DNA from: Neobacillus niacini
GTDB lineage: Bacteria > Bacillota > Bacilli > Bacillales > Cytobacillaceae
DNA: 64,000 bases
NCBI RefSeq assembly: GCF_023715415.1
Contig: NZ_JAMBOB010000004.1
Coordinates: forward strand, 1-64,000
Reading direction: 5' to 3'
The position numbers and the translations under genes were made by a program. This document shows, in pieces, positions 53,060-62,564 of the stretch; positions within the stretch are counted from its first letter, which is position 1; every line of letters begins with the position of its first letter. The notes under the pieces were generated by a model that was not told the DNA's origin, ran no database searches, and saw nothing but the letters and a program-made list of their open reading frames with translations.

Positions 53060-56000
53060 ACAACTACAAAAACGGATTCTTGTTATGGACGGCGCCATGG
53101 GTACGATGATTCAGGACGCAAATTTAACAGCAGAAGACTTTGGCGGCGAGCAATACGAGGGCTGTAATGAGTATCTGAATATAACAGCTCCTGAGACAAT
53201 CGCAAAAATTCATCGTGAGTACTTGGAGGCTGGTGCGGATATTATTGAAACCAACAGCTTCGGGTCCACAAGTATTGTTCTTGATGACTACAATTTAGGA
53301 TTTAGAGCATATGAATTAAATAAAATTGCTGGTCAAATTGCCAAGAAGGAAGCGGAAAAAATTTCAACAGCCGAGTGGCCGCGGTATGTTGCGGGTTCAA
53401 TGGGACCGACAACAAAAACGCTAAGCGTTACTGGCGGAACCACCTTTGAAGCACTTGCTGCTTCTTATGAGGAACAAGCCATTGGGCTGATTGACGGTGG
53501 TGTGGACCTCCTGCTGCTTGAAACAAGTCAGGATATGCTGAATGTAAAGGCTGGCTTTATTGGAATAAAAAATGCATTTGATAAAACAGGAAAAGTACTT
53601 CCATTAATCGTCTCGGGTACAATCGAGCCGATGGGTACCACTCTTGCTGGTCAGTCCATTGAGTCATTTTATATCTCCTTAGAGCATATGAGTCCCGTTG
53701 CAGTTGGGTTAAATTGTGCAACAGGTCCTGAGTTTATGCAGGATCATGTTCGTTCCCTTTCTAACCTTGCATCAACAGCGATTATTTGTTATCCAAATGC
53801 AGGGCTGCCTGATGAGGAAGGACATTATCATGAAACACCTGAAACGTTAGCAAAGAAGCTTGCTGATTTTGCTGCCCACGGATGGCTGAATATTGTTGGC
53901 GGCTGCTGTGGTACAACACCTAACCATATTCGTGCCATTACAGAAGAGATGAAAAAGTACTCACCACGCGAGGCTCAGTCTTCTGATTTCCATATGGTAT
54001 CAGGGATTGAACCATTTGTTTACGATGACCCGACACTACGTCCGATTATGGTTGGTGAACGGACAAACGTCATTGGCTCTCGTAAATTCAAACGGTTAAT
54101 TAATGAAGGTAAGATTGAAGAAGCAGCAGAAATTGCACGTGCACAGGTTAAAGGCGGTGCACATGTTATTGATATTTGTCTTGCGGACCCTGATCGGGAT
54201 GAATTAACTGACATGGAGAATTTCATTCCAGAAGTAGTGAAGAAAATAAAAGCTCCGCTTGTTATTGATTCCACAGATGAAAAAGTAATTGAAAAAGCAC
54301 TCAAGTATTCTCAAGGAAAAGCGATTATTAATTCGATTAACCTTGAAGATGGTGAGGAAAGATTTGAGGCAGTTGTCCCACTGATTCATAAATACGGAGC
54401 TGCTGTCGTCGTTGGTACGATTGATGAAAAAGGTATGGGTGTTACAGCTGAAAAGAAATTGGAAATTGCCAAGCGATCTCATGACATTCTCGTCAACAAG
54501 TATGGTTTAAAGCCCCAGGATCTAATATTTGACCCGCTTGTTTTTCCAGTTGGTACAGGTGATGAACAGTATATTGGATCTGCAAAAGCAACGGTGGAAG
54601 GTATTAAGCTAATCAAAGAACATCTTCCTAAGACACAAACCATTCTTGGAATTAGCAATGTATCCTTTGGTCTTCCACCTGTTGGCAGAGAAATATTAAA
54701 TTCGGTGTTTTTATACCACTGTACTTTAGCAGGTCTTGATTATGCGATTGTAAATACTGAAAAACTAGAGCGGTTCGCTTCTATCTCAAAGGAAGAAGTT
54801 GCATTAGCAGAAGCCCTTTTATTTAACACAACAGATGAAACCTTAGCTACCTTTACTGAATTTTATCGAGGCAAGAAGAAAGAGACAAAGAGTACAGTAC
54901 CAAATATGAGTTTGGAAGAACGACTCTCTTACTACGTGGTCGAAGGTACGAAGGAAGGTCTTTTGCAGGATTTGGCGTTAGCGATTGAAAAGTACCCTGC
55001 CCCGCTTGATATCATTAATGGACCATTAATGGAAGGCATGAAAGAAGTAGGGAGACTGTTTAACGACAATCAGCTGATTGTTGCCGAAGTTCTCCAAAGT
55101 GCTGAAGTTATGAAGGCATCTGTCTCTTATTTAGAACCTTATATGGAAAAGGGTGATGTTTCTTCTTCCAAAGGAAAAGTCATCTTAGCAACTGTAAAAG
55201 GTGATGTACATGATATTGGGAAAAATCTAGTTGACATTATCCTTAGCAATAACGGTTATGATGTTCATGATTTGGGGATTAAAGTAACACCTACAGAATT
55301 GGTTCAAGTCATCCAAAAAGAAAAACCGGACATCGTTGGATTATCTGGCTTACTAGTAAAATCTGCACAGCAAATGGTGTTAACAGCACAAGATATGAAG
55401 GAAGCTGGTATCTCAACTCCAATCATGGTAGGAGGAGCTGCCCTTTCTAGAAAGTTTACCGATACCAAAATTGCAAAAGAGTATGATGGACTTGTTCTTT
55501 ATGCCAAGGATGCTATGACTGGATTATCACTTGCGAATCAGCTTCAATCTCCAGAAGAGTACGAAAAACTGATTGCTGAAAAAAGGGAAAAACTAGCTGC
55601 GATTGAACTTCCGCGCGATTTGCCTATTCGCTCAGCTGTATCCACCGCAGTTAAAACAAGACCATCTGTTTCGACAGAAGTTCCGGTTTTTACACCGATG
55701 GATACGAAGAAACATATCTTAAAAACCTATTCCCTATCCCATATTGAGCCATATATCAATATGCAAATGTTAATTGGCCACCACCTAGGGGTTAAAGGTA
55801 AAATTGCTAATTTACTTGCAGAGAAAAATGAAAAAGCCGTAAAGGTAAAAGAAGTAGTGGATGGTTTATTAGCAGATGCTAATGAGGGTAATTGGATTTT
55901 ACCTGCGGCTGTCTATCAATTCTTTCCAGCTCAATCTGAGGGAAATAAAATATTTATTTATGACCCAGAGGAGCCTAGTACTGTTATTGAAACATTTGAC

Positions 56001-56486
56001 TTTCCACGTCAGGAATCTGCACCTCATTTATGTTTAGCAGACTTTGTAAAATCTGTTGACAGTGGGGAGAAAGATTATGTTGGATTCTTTACAGTAACTG
56101 CGGGAAGAGGAATCCGTGAAAAGGCAGACCAGTTAAAGGCAGAAGGCCGTTTCCTTGAGAGTCATGCCTTGCAAGCTTTAGCGCTTGAATCAGCAGAAGG
56201 CTTTGCAGAATTGATTCATCGTCAAATGCGCGACCGCTGGGGATTCCCAGATCCGCTGACGTTTACGATGCAGGATCGATTTACAGCTAAGTATCAGGGG
56301 CAGCGCTTCTCATTTGGTTATCCAGCATGCCCGGACTTAGAGGATCAGAAAAAATTATTTGCATTGATTCAACCAGAGGAAATCGGGATTGAATTGACGG
56401 ACGGCTGCATGATGGAGCCAGAAGCATCCGTATCAGCCATGGTATTTGCCCATCCAGAGGCGAGATACTTTAATGTATTAAGATAA
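53037..56486 (+). CDS. metH: Cobalamin-dependent methionine synthase
   Basis: An 1149-residue four-domain enzyme. The homocysteine domain (1-300) has [11 protein letters not shown] and [15 protein letters not shown], the pterin domain (about 335-600) has [17 protein letters not shown], and the B12 cap and Rossmann parts (about 630-870) have the cobalt His in [15 protein letters not shown]. The SAM reactivation domain (about 880-1149) has [17 protein letters not shown]. It transfers the methyl from methyltetrahydrofolate to homocysteine. It is last in the S-box operon. Confidence 0.96.
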   Translation: MLKAPFSEQLQKRILVMDGAMGTMIQDANLTAEDFGGEQYEGCNEYLNITAPETIAKIHREYLEAGADIIETNSFGSTSIVLDDYNLGFRAYELNKIAGQIAKKEAEKISTAEWPRYVAGSMGPTTKTLSVTGGTTFEALAASYEEQAIGLIDGGVDLLLLETSQDMLNVKAGFIGIKNAFDKTGKVLPLIVSGTIEPMGTTLAGQSIESFYISLEHMSPVAVGLNCATGPEFMQDHVRSLSNLASTAIICYPNAGLPDEEGHYHETPETLAKKLADFAAHGWLNIVGGCCGTTPNHIRAITEEMKKYSPREAQSSDFHMVSGIEPFVYDDPTLRPIMVGERTNVIGSRKFKRLINEGKIEEAAEIARAQVKGGAHVIDICLADPDRDELTDMENFIPEVVKKIKAPLVIDSTDEKVIEKALKYSQGKAIINSINLEDGEERFEAVVPLIHKYGAAVVVGTIDEKGMGVTAEKKLEIAKRSHDILVNKYGLKPQDLIFDPLVFPVGTGDEQYIGSAKATVEGIKLIKEHLPKTQTILGISNVSFGLPPVGREILNSVFLYHCTLAGLDYAIVNTEKLERFASISKEEVALAEALLFNTTDETLATFTEFYRGKKKETKSTVPNMSLEERLSYYVVEGTKEGLLQDLALAIEKYPAPLDIINGPLMEGMKEVGRLFNDNQLIVAEVLQSAEVMKASVSYLEPYMEKGDVSSSKGKVILATVKGDVHDIGKNLVDIILSNNGYDVHDLGIKVTPTELVQVIQKEKPDIVGLSGLLVKSAQQMVLTAQDMKEAGISTPIMVGGAALSRKFTDTKIAKEYDGLVLYAKDAMTGLSLANQLQSPEEYEKLIAEKREKLAAIELPRDLPIRSAVSTAVKTRPSVSTEVPVFTPMDTKKHILKTYSLSHIEPYINMQMLIGHHLGVKGKIANLLAEKNEKAVKVKEVVDGLLADANEGNWILPAAVYQFFPAQSEGNKIFIYDPEEPSTVIETFDFPRQESAPHLCLADFVKSVDSGEKDYVGFFTVTAGRGIREKADQLKAEGRFLESHALQALALESAEGFAELIHRQMRDRWGFPDPLTFTMQDRFTAKYQGQRFSFGYPACPDLEDQKKLFALIQPEEIGIELTDGCMMEPEASVSAMVFAHPEARYFNVLR

Positions 56487-56490
56487 ATGA

Positions 56491-56521
56491 AGTCCGCGGA
56501 ATGGAATCCGCGGACTTTTTT
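56491..56521 (+). terminator. Terminator of the met operon
   Basis: AGTCCGCGGA (56491-56500) pairs with TCCGCGGACT (56507-56516), followed by TTTTT. Confidence 0.93.
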
Positions 56522-56591
56522 ATTTCGTCTGAATTTTGATTCTGAAGGTATTTGTGATAATCGCGCCAGCTCCATTAATGGTGAACATTTC

Positions 56592-56652
56592 TTGACATTT
56601 TCGTCTTAAATCGATATAGTTACCTAGGTAAATAAAATAATTACCCAGGTAA
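56592..56652 (+). promoter_or_regulatory. MarR promoter with two tandem palindromic operators
   Basis: TTGACA (56592-56597), 17 bp, TATAGT (56615-56620). TTACCTAGGTAA (56620-56631) overlaps the start point. A second, one-base-different palindrome TTACCCAGGTAA (56641-56652) is 21 bp on, two turns of the helix. The repressor at 56690 probably binds both. Confidence 0.75.
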
Positions 56653-56689
56653 GTAATGTACTTATATTAACTTTGGAGTGAACTAAAAT

Positions 56690-57103
56690 TTGACTAACCA
56701 CGCATTATTTCATACTCTTCATCAACTTTCCCGACAATTGACCAATAGACTTAATGACGCTCTAAAACCATTTGGTTTATATAGTGCGCAATGGTCTGTC
56801 CTTTTTGTTTTACATACAAAAGGCTCACTAACCCAAAAAGAACTCTCTGATTATTTATTTGTTGAAGCTCCTCCGATGACCCGGACGATCCAACGGCTTG
56901 TTAAACAAGGATATGTAAAACAAATCCCTGGCAAGGACAAACGTGAGAAGTATATCGAATTAACAGAGGAAGCAATAAAGGAATTTCCAAATTGGGAACA
57001 GGTTGTTACGGAGTGTAATCAGACATTATTAAAGAGTTTTCCAGAAACCTCACAGCAAGAATTATTGACATTGCAAAGTGTTTGGTTAAAACAGCTTTTG
57101 TAA
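56690..57103 (+). CDS. MarR family transcriptional regulator
   Basis: A 137-residue winged-helix repressor. Dimer helices surround HTKGSLTQKELSDYLFVEAP (recognition region about residues 44-65), and KQIPGKDKREKYIELTEE is the wing. The TTG start at 56690 follows GGAGTGA by 8 nt. It lies 16 nt before the MFS gene and behind the two TTACC(T/C)AGGTAA sites, so it probably represses itself and that transporter. The inducing compound is unknown. Confidence 0.9.
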   Translation: MTNHALFHTLHQLSRQLTNRLNDALKPFGLYSAQWSVLFVLHTKGSLTQKELSDYLFVEAPPMTRTIQRLVKQGYVKQIPGKDKREKYIELTEEAIKEFPNWEQVVTECNQTLLKSFPETSQQELLTLQSVWLKQLL

Positions 57104-57119
57104 AGGAGTGAAAAAAAAC

Positions 57120-58322
57120 ATGAACAAACCTAAATTATGGACGAAGGATTTTATAAACATTTCCTTGAGTAACTTTTTTCTATTTTTAACCTTCTATATC
57201 TTACTCGTAACTCTGCCAATTTTCTCCTTGCAGGAATTTGACAGTAATGCTTCACAGGCAGGTTTAATGACCACTGTTTTCTTGTTATCAGCCATCATAT
57301 CAAGACCACTTGCCGGCCAATGGCTTGAACGTGGCAGCAATAGAAAAGTGTTATTAACAGCTCTTGTTATTTTCGCAGCCGCTTCGCTTTTATACTTTTT
57401 CCCCCAAACGGTAACAGGCTTCCTTATCATTCGGTTATTGCACGGAGTAGGATTTGGAATGGCCACTACCGCAGTAGGAGCGATTGTTGCAGACCTTATC
57501 CCAAGCTCACGTAGAGGAGAAGGAATGGGATACTTTGTCATGTCGACAAATATGGCAATGGTATTAGGACCATTTGTGGGGTTGACAGCCATCCAACAAT
57601 GGGGAGCAAAAACCATGTTTATCCTAACTGTCATTGTTGCCATAGGGGCACTAATCACTGGTCTAACTGTTAAATTAACAAATATTGAAGAACCTAATCG
57701 CAAGGTTATTGTTCCGGCTTTCTCCTTGAAGAGCTTTTTTGAACCTTCTTCAGTTTCGATTGCCATTGTAGGCAGTTTCTTAGCGATTGTATATTCTGCC
57801 CTACTTTCCTTCGTATCTGTCTACGCAAATGAAATACATGTTAGCGAGGTCTCAAGTCTATTCTTTGTGGTGTATGCGATCATTTTATTAATGTCTAGAC
57901 CCTTTACAGGAAGGTGGCTGGATCAATATGGTCCTAACGTGATTGTATTCCCTTCCATCGTCTTGTTTGCCTTTGGTATGTTTGTCTTGAGTCAAAGCAA
58001 CGGAGCGATTACGTTTCTCGTTTCTGCCGGAATGATCGGTTTAGGTTGGGGTACTCTTTTTCCAACCTTCCAAACCATTGCCATTCAGAACGCTGCACCT
58101 AGAAAACGTGGTTTAGCTACTGCTACTTTCCTATCAATCTACGATATTGGCATTGCACTCGGTTCATTCTTGGTGGGGTTAATCGCAGCAAAAATGGATT
58201 TTAGCTCTTTGTACTTCCTATGTTCGTTCTACATTCTTATCGGAGCACTTCTTTACTACTTCTTGCAAGTTCGAAAACCAAAAATGACACGCCAGCAACA
58301 TTTAAAAGTAAATGAGCAATAA
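57120..58322 (+). CDS. MFS transporter
   Basis: A 400-residue, 12-helix major facilitator. The motif A loop RPLAGQWLERGSNRKVLL lies after helix 2, and its second copy is RPFTGRWLDQYGPNV after helix 8. GFGMATTAVGAIVADLIPSSRRGEGMGY is the helix 4-5 block. It is probably a drug or metabolite exporter under the upstream MarR repressor. ATG 57120 is 11 nt from GGAG; GTG 57108 overlaps the site. Confidence 0.9.
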   Translation: MNKPKLWTKDFINISLSNFFLFLTFYILLVTLPIFSLQEFDSNASQAGLMTTVFLLSAIISRPLAGQWLERGSNRKVLLTALVIFAAASLLYFFPQTVTGFLIIRLLHGVGFGMATTAVGAIVADLIPSSRRGEGMGYFVMSTNMAMVLGPFVGLTAIQQWGAKTMFILTVIVAIGALITGLTVKLTNIEEPNRKVIVPAFSLKSFFEPSSVSIAIVGSFLAIVYSALLSFVSVYANEIHVSEVSSLFFVVYAIILLMSRPFTGRWLDQYGPNVIVFPSIVLFAFGMFVLSQSNGAITFLVSAGMIGLGWGTLFPTFQTIAIQNAAPRKRGLATATFLSIYDIGIALGSFLVGLIAAKMDFSSLYFLCSFYILIGALLYYFLQVRKPKMTRQQHLKVNEQ

Positions 58323-58327
58323 TATCT

Positions 58328-58359
58328 AGAACCATCATTTATTTAGATGGTTCTTTTTT
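58328..58359 (+). terminator. Terminator of the MarR-MFS operon
   Basis: AGAACCATC (58328-58336) pairs with GATGGTTCT (58346-58354), followed by TTTTT. Confidence 0.92.
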
Positions 58360-58443
58360 ACGCCATAAGCAATGATTTTTACTTTTCCAATTTATTAGGG
58401 TACACTTTTTTTGTATGTTATTTTTTCGAATGGAGGTTTTTAC

Positions 58444-59007
58444 ATGTTTGATGTTGTAGTGATTGGTGCTGGACCTGCAGGAGCAAGTGCTGCCTTATTG
58501 ACTGCTAAAGCAGGAAAGAAAACTTTGGTGCTTGATAATGATAAGACAGTTACAAAGCGTGCTTGGGTTGAAAACCATTATGGCGTGATGGAAATCTCTG
58601 GACCAGACCTCGTTGAAATTGGTAAACAGCAGGTAAGTAAATTTGGCGGAGAGATCGTCCAGGCTACAGTTACGAATATTAGCAAAGTTGGAGAAGGCTT
58701 TAAGGTGGAAACCGAAAACGGTGACTATGATGCAAAGCATGTAATCGTTGCTACAGGTTTCCTTGTAGACTTAGCTGAAAAAGCGGGTTTAACTACCAAG
58801 CCTGGTACTGAGCCTAGAGTAAAAACGATCCTTGATGTAGATGCGGAAGGTAAATCAAATATCGATGGCATATGGGCAGCCGGTACTGTGGCTGGTGTGA
58901 GCGTACATACTATCGTTACTGCTGGTGACGGTGCAAAGGTTGCAATTAATGTAATTAGTGTATTGAATGGCGAACGCTATGTCGACCATGATGTCTTAAA
59001 AGCATAA
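58444..59007 (+). CDS. Small FAD-dependent oxidoreductase (thioredoxin reductase-like)
   Basis: A 187-residue flavoprotein. FAD loop VVVIGAGPAGASAALLTAKAG is at the N-terminus, HVIVATGF in the middle, and GIWAAGTVAGVSVHT (FAD ribityl site) near the C-terminus. It lacks the NADPH domain and the CxxC of true thioredoxin reductase, and so is about half its length. It may be a flavin-linked partner of another protein; the substrate is unknown. ATG 58444 has GGAGG 8 nt upstream. Single gene. Confidence 0.85.
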   Translation: MFDVVVIGAGPAGASAALLTAKAGKKTLVLDNDKTVTKRAWVENHYGVMEISGPDLVEIGKQQVSKFGGEIVQATVTNISKVGEGFKVETENGDYDAKHVIVATGFLVDLAEKAGLTTKPGTEPRVKTILDVDAEGKSNIDGIWAAGTVAGVSVHTIVTAGDGAKVAINVISVLNGERYVDHDVLKA

Positions 59008-59017
59008 TTTAAAAATC

Positions 59018-59045
59018 AAAACCCCCATATTTATTTGGGGGTTTT
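59018..59045. terminator. Bidirectional terminator
   Basis: AAAACCCCCA pairs with TGGGGGTTTT around TATTTAT, giving a T run on both sides, between the convergent flavoprotein gene and the acidic-protein gene. Confidence 0.9.
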
Positions 59046-59054
59046 GTAATAAAT

Positions 59055-59465
59055 TCATACCTCTAGATCTTTTCCCTCTTCAACAATATGGAATAAGAGA
59101 TGTGCTAGGTGGTGTATTGGCCCATAGTCTTCTTCCTCTTCACTTACCTCTTCATTAAATTCAAGATCATTTAGATAAAGAGCTGTAAACTCATAAAAAT
59201 CCTTCAATTGGAAGGAATAGCAGCCCACTGGGTCTTCACTTCCATCCTCTCCTGTCGGATCTTCATATTGAAGCACCATGTATGACACATCCCCATCGGC
59301 ATCTTCTGCGTCGAAAAAGACAAAAAAGCCAATGTTCGTATCTAAATCAAATAGATGTCTTGTACCACCTTCTGTTGCTTTTTCAAAGTCCTCCTGGCTT
59401 AGCTTTTGAATCTGCATTGAATCCACATTGTCTTCTTGATGAAAACCTACAACAAACGATTTCAT
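59055..59465 (-). CDS. Acidic cytosolic protein of unknown function
   Basis: A 136-residue, strongly acidic protein with many Asp and Glu residues (FDAEDADGDVSYM, EEVSEEEEDYG). It has hydrophobic strands such as NIGFFVFFD and ALYLNDLEF, and no signal peptide or membrane helix. I recognise no domain. ATG 59465 follows AGGAGGAG. Similar proteins occur in bacilli as uncharacterised cytosolic proteins, from memory only. Confidence 0.75.
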   Translation of the reverse strand: MKSFVVGFHQEDNVDSMQIQKLSQEDFEKATEGGTRHLFDLDTNIGFFVFFDAEDADGDVSYMVLQYEDPTGEDGSEDPVGCYSFQLKDFYEFTALYLNDLEFNEEVSEEEEDYGPIHHLAHLLFHIVEEGKDLEV

Positions 59466-59540
59466 ATTCTTCTCCTCCTTGTTAACACATATAAACTATT
59501 TTTCCCCTAATAATAAATTTTAATTAATATTAACTGAAAT

Positions 59541-59585
59541 AAAAAGATCCTTCGAGATAGGTGCTCCTATCATGAAGGATCTTTT
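59541..59585 (-). terminator. Terminator of the quorum-sensing peptide gene
   Basis: On the minus strand AAAAGATCCTTC and GAAGGATCTTTTT pair around a secondary ATGATAGG...CCTATC stem. It follows the 50-aa peptide gene by a few bases. Confidence 0.88.
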
Positions 59586-59589
59586 AGAT

Positions 59590-59742
59590 TCACCCAACTG
59601 GTGGTAAAATAGGGTGAACATTAATATTCGTACTTGACTCAGCCATGGCAACGGTAGAAGTATATTGGCTACTATTGTTCTTAATGGGTGAAAATAGGAT
59701 AAGAAGTGAAAGTGAAATCCCTACTATTATTGCCTTTTTCAT
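59590..59742 (-). CDS. Exported signalling propeptide (50 aa, NprX/Phr-like)
   Basis: ATG 59742 has GGAGG 6 nt upstream, and the frame ends at TGA 59590. The product starts MKKAIIVGISLSLLILFSPI, a basic start and hydrophobic core typical of a Sec signal. It has a polar middle (KNNSSQYTSTVAMAESSTN) and ends INVHPILPPVG. This matches the design of NprX, PapR and Phr precursors, whose C-terminal 5-7 residues become the signal after export and processing; the mature peptide here probably lies in HPILPPVG. It starts 11 nt after the stop of the RRNPP regulator and is cotranscribed with it. Confidence 0.75.
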   Translation of the reverse strand: MKKAIIVGISLSLLILFSPIKNNSSQYTSTVAMAESSTNINVHPILPPVG

Positions 59743-59753
59743 AATCTTCCTCC

Positions 59754-60974
59754 TCAATTGAGCTTTGTAAAATATTTTACTGCCTCTAAATACATCCCTT
59801 GTGTACTATAGTAGTCTGATAGCATTTTGTAAAAACGGGTCAGATCATCTTTATGTTCTTTTGTTTCCTCAAAGTAAGGAATTACCTTTAATTCTAAGTA
59901 TTTAATACCTTTTTCAAGTGAAGTCATATGAATTAGAAAAAACTCTGCCAAAAGCTTGTATTTTTTCACAGCAATCTCCTTAGATAGAGATTTAACTGTT
60001 TGGAAACACTCTTCTGCCTTGTCATAGGATTGACTAGACCAATGTAGTTCTCCAATCGTATAGAGCGTTACAAGATAGTTTATATCTTTTACAGGTTGAA
60101 GTGCCAGACTTTTTTCATAAAAGGCTAATGCTTCTTTTTCATTATTCATTCTTTTATGTAAGTAGCCCATATTATGATAGATTTGCGGCAACATCTTTTC
60201 TTCCTTTAATAATTCTGCGTTTCGGATTAAATGCCTAAAACAAACTAATGCTTCCTCATAAATATTTGAATGAGTATAGTTAATTCCTAATAGCATTAAC
60301 GTGTGCAGTATACGGTAAAAATTATGCTGGTTCATAAAGATTTGCAGTGCCAGCTTGCCAAAATGAATGGCATGTCCTGAGTGTTCAAGCGAGGTCTTAA
60401 CGAGAGCACGATGATAGAGAAATTCTCCATTTGTTGTTTCATTATCGTTGTCCACATATAATTCTTCTAGCAGGTCATCAGCACTTCTATACTGACCCTT
60501 TAATATTAAAAATACAGCATTATAATAGCGAAATAAATACCTTTCATGTTGGGAAAAATTTTTCTTTTGTTTATGTAATAAATCCCTTTGTTCCTCAGCA
60601 TCTGATAGTAATCCTTTGAATAATAGATAGCGATATTTATATAATTCATATGAATACATTTGAGCAGAAAAAGGGATAACATGTTCTAATTCTTTAAGCC
60701 TTTTATAGATTATTTCAATTTCCTCTCGTAAATAGAAGTTGATTTTTTCGCCAAAATCTTTTAATAGACTTTTTATTAACTCTTCTTTTTCTTCCATGTC
60801 TCCATAGCTTATTTCAAGTCTCTCTAACAATAAGGAAATGGTTTCTTCATTCGCATCTTTTGAATTATTCTCAATCTTACTTAAATGAGGGATAGAGCAA
60901 ATTCCAGCAGCAAGTTCTTTTTGTGTAATCCCCTTTTGAGTTCTGTAGTACTTAATCAATGGTCCAAATTCCAT
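59754..60974 (-). CDS. RRNPP-type quorum-sensing regulator (NprR/PlcR-like)
   Basis: A 406-residue protein. An XRE-type helix-turn-helix is at residues about 1-60 (LIKYYRTQKGITQKELAAGI, SIPHLSKIENNSK). About seven tetratricopeptide repeats follow from residue 80 (such as YHNMGYLHKRMNNEKEALAFYEKSLALQP and TIGELHWSSQSYDKAEECF). Length and layout match NprR (about 420 aa) more than PlcR (about 285). Peptide binding in the TPR groove would switch DNA binding. ATG 60974 follows AGAGGGTGG. It is followed by its own peptide gene and lies beside a secreted subtilase, a likely target by analogy with NprR and nprA. Confidence 0.85.
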   Translation of the reverse strand: MEFGPLIKYYRTQKGITQKELAAGICSIPHLSKIENNSKDANEETISLLLERLEISYGDMEEKEELIKSLLKDFGEKINFYLREEIEIIYKRLKELEHVIPFSAQMYSYELYKYRYLLFKGLLSDAEEQRDLLHKQKKNFSQHERYLFRYYNAVFLILKGQYRSADDLLEELYVDNDNETTNGEFLYHRALVKTSLEHSGHAIHFGKLALQIFMNQHNFYRILHTLMLLGINYTHSNIYEEALVCFRHLIRNAELLKEEKMLPQIYHNMGYLHKRMNNEKEALAFYEKSLALQPVKDINYLVTLYTIGELHWSSQSYDKAEECFQTVKSLSKEIAVKKYKLLAEFFLIHMTSLEKGIKYLELKVIPYFEETKEHKDDLTRFYKMLSDYYSTQGMYLEAVKYFTKLN

Positions 60975-61084
60975 AAAATAACCACCCTCTAGAAGCTCTT
61001 CCGTTTTCCCCTATTTTATACCAACACTATCACCTCTTCCACTTATTTGTTTCAGACTATTTAAAAAATAATGACATAAAGGGT

Positions 61085-61122
61085 AAAAAAGCCATCTGTA
61101 AAAATAATCAGATGGCTTTTTT
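61085..61122 (-). terminator. Terminator of the subtilase gene
   Basis: AAAAAAGCCATCTG pairs with CAGATGGCTTTTTT around a TAAAAATAAT loop just after the protease stop (minus strand). Confidence 0.92.
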
Positions 61123-61126
61123 CCTA

Positions 61127-62389
61127 TTATCTTACTCTTGGAAATCCATAGCCTGATGCATAATCATCGCCAGTTGCAGCTCCTGTTCCGCCTTTAATAT
61201 CATAAAGTTTTGCTCTGTCCTGAAGCTCTTTACGAAGCTGGGTGTGTGATAACGAAGGACTTTCAGCCCATATCTTGGCTGCTAATCCCGATACATGAGG
61301 CGTAGCCATTGATGTTCCGCTGATTGTATTGTAAGAACCATCGTACCATGTAGACTCGATTGCTCTCCCAGGAGCAGAAACCTCTACATCACGCTCTTGA
61401 ATGACATAATCACCATCTGTAGCAGGATTGCCTCGAGAAGAGAAATCAGCTACACGATATGTACCGTTTTGCTGAACATCTTCCAATGCTGCTACTGCTA
61501 CAGCGTTGACTAGTGCGCCTGGATACCCAATCGTATTGCTTGATGGACCATCATTCCCAGCCGCTGCAATAACTAATACACCTTTACCGTAGGCATAATC
61601 GACAGCACTTGAAATCAGGGAATCCTTTGCACTAGAACCTAATGACATGGAGATAATTACTTTTGAACCTGTCCTAGTTGCCTCATCCGCAGCTTTACGA
61701 ATGGCTGAAGCAATGTCATCTGAATAACCAGATCCCCGATTATTTAGCACTTTGTATGCCCATAAATCAGCCTCTGGTGCCACTCCATATATCCCTTGGC
61801 CCGTTCCGCCGTCTGCAAGTACGGTACCTGCTACATGCGTACCATGACCATTTCCATCGGAGCAACTGCCCTCTATAAGAGGTGATTTGTTTTGAGTAAA
61901 ATCTTTACATTGCTCCACTCTATTCGTTAGATCTGCGTGACTCGTATTAGCCCCCGTATCAAGTACTGCCACCTTAATTCCAGCGCCACCAGAGGTTGAC
62001 TGAATAGCAGAATCGTTATATATTGCTTGAATTCCCCATGGTGTTCGATCACTTGGACCAGAATTGGCAGAACCACCAGGTTTAGCGGCCGCCTCTTTAT
62101 TTGGTGCCAACTGGACTTCCTCAACTCTTTCAATACTTAAGTTTTTATTTTTCAATAGCGCTTGGTATTGTTTGCTGTTAACCGTGGTTGTAAAACCCTC
62201 TGCCCCAAAATCCCAACGAACCCCAACAGTTTTCTTTGCCTGTGCCTTATCAGCGGATGGACCTTGAATAATAACCCGAAGCGGTTCCTCCTGGCTGTTT
62301 GGCTGCTGACCGAAAGCCCCTGTTGCAAACATGGATACTCCCATTACAAAGCTAAGTACTGACGCTCCTACTACTTTTCTCTTTTTCAT
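61127..62389 (-). CDS. Secreted subtilisin-like serine protease
   Basis: A 420-residue S8 preproprotease. The signal peptide is about residues 1-27 (VVGASVLSFVMGVSMFATGA, cut after AFG). An inhibitor-like prodomain spans about 35-110. The catalytic domain starts at about 113 with Asp144 (VLDTGA), His182 (GHGTHVAGT), oxyanion Asn279 (AAAGNDGPSS) and Ser360 (GTSMATPHVSG). Cys161 and Cys176 could form a disulfide, rare in subtilisins but known in thermophilic Ak.1-type enzymes. It digests proteins outside the cell. Neighbouring RRNPP regulator suggests density-dependent expression. Confidence 0.93.
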   Translation of the reverse strand: MKKRKVVGASVLSFVMGVSMFATGAFGQQPNSQEEPLRVIIQGPSADKAQAKKTVGVRWDFGAEGFTTTVNSKQYQALLKNKNLSIERVEEVQLAPNKEAAAKPGGSANSGPSDRTPWGIQAIYNDSAIQSTSGGAGIKVAVLDTGANTSHADLTNRVEQCKDFTQNKSPLIEGSCSDGNGHGTHVAGTVLADGGTGQGIYGVAPEADLWAYKVLNNRGSGYSDDIASAIRKAADEATRTGSKVIISMSLGSSAKDSLISSAVDYAYGKGVLVIAAAGNDGPSSNTIGYPGALVNAVAVAALEDVQQNGTYRVADFSSRGNPATDGDYVIQERDVEVSAPGRAIESTWYDGSYNTISGTSMATPHVSGLAAKIWAESPSLSHTQLRKELQDRAKLYDIKGGTGAATGDDYASGYGFPRVR

Positions 62390-62437
62390 TCACATTCACC
62401 CCTACCTTATCTACTCCAGGCTTGGACCTGTTCCTCA

Positions 62438-62467
62438 ATTTTATTTAGAATATTCAGAATATGTAAA
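62438..62467 (-). promoter_or_regulatory. Promoter of the subtilase gene with a palindrome in its spacer
   Basis: On the minus strand TTTACA (62462-62467), 18 bp, TAAAAT (62438-62443). The spacer and -35 edge hold the perfect palindrome ATATTC-T-GAATAT (62450-62462 on the plus strand as ATATTCAGAATAT). This could be the operator of the adjacent regulator; binding is not shown. Confidence 0.55.
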
Positions 62468-62508
62468 TGAAAAAATACCTATAAAAGTTGGGAAATTTTT
62501 CGTTTCCA

Positions 62509-62541
62509 CAAAAAAAGACCCTGAAGATTTTCTCCAGAGCC
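62509..62541 (-). terminator. Terminator of corA
   Basis: On the minus strand GGCTCTGGAGA and TCTTCAGGGTC (62531-62541 and 62517-62527) pair with some G-U, followed by a T run at 62509-62516. Confidence 0.8.
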
Positions 62542-62564
62542 TCCTTCTTTTTTCTTGTATGACA

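Noticed and set aside
60989..61008. Possible third copy of the dispersed repeat (CTAGAAGCTCTTCCGTTTTC)
   Set aside because: It resembles copy 1 over about 20 bases but lacks the GGCGCTG-AGCTAG half and lies at the regulator's ribosome binding site; too short to claim.
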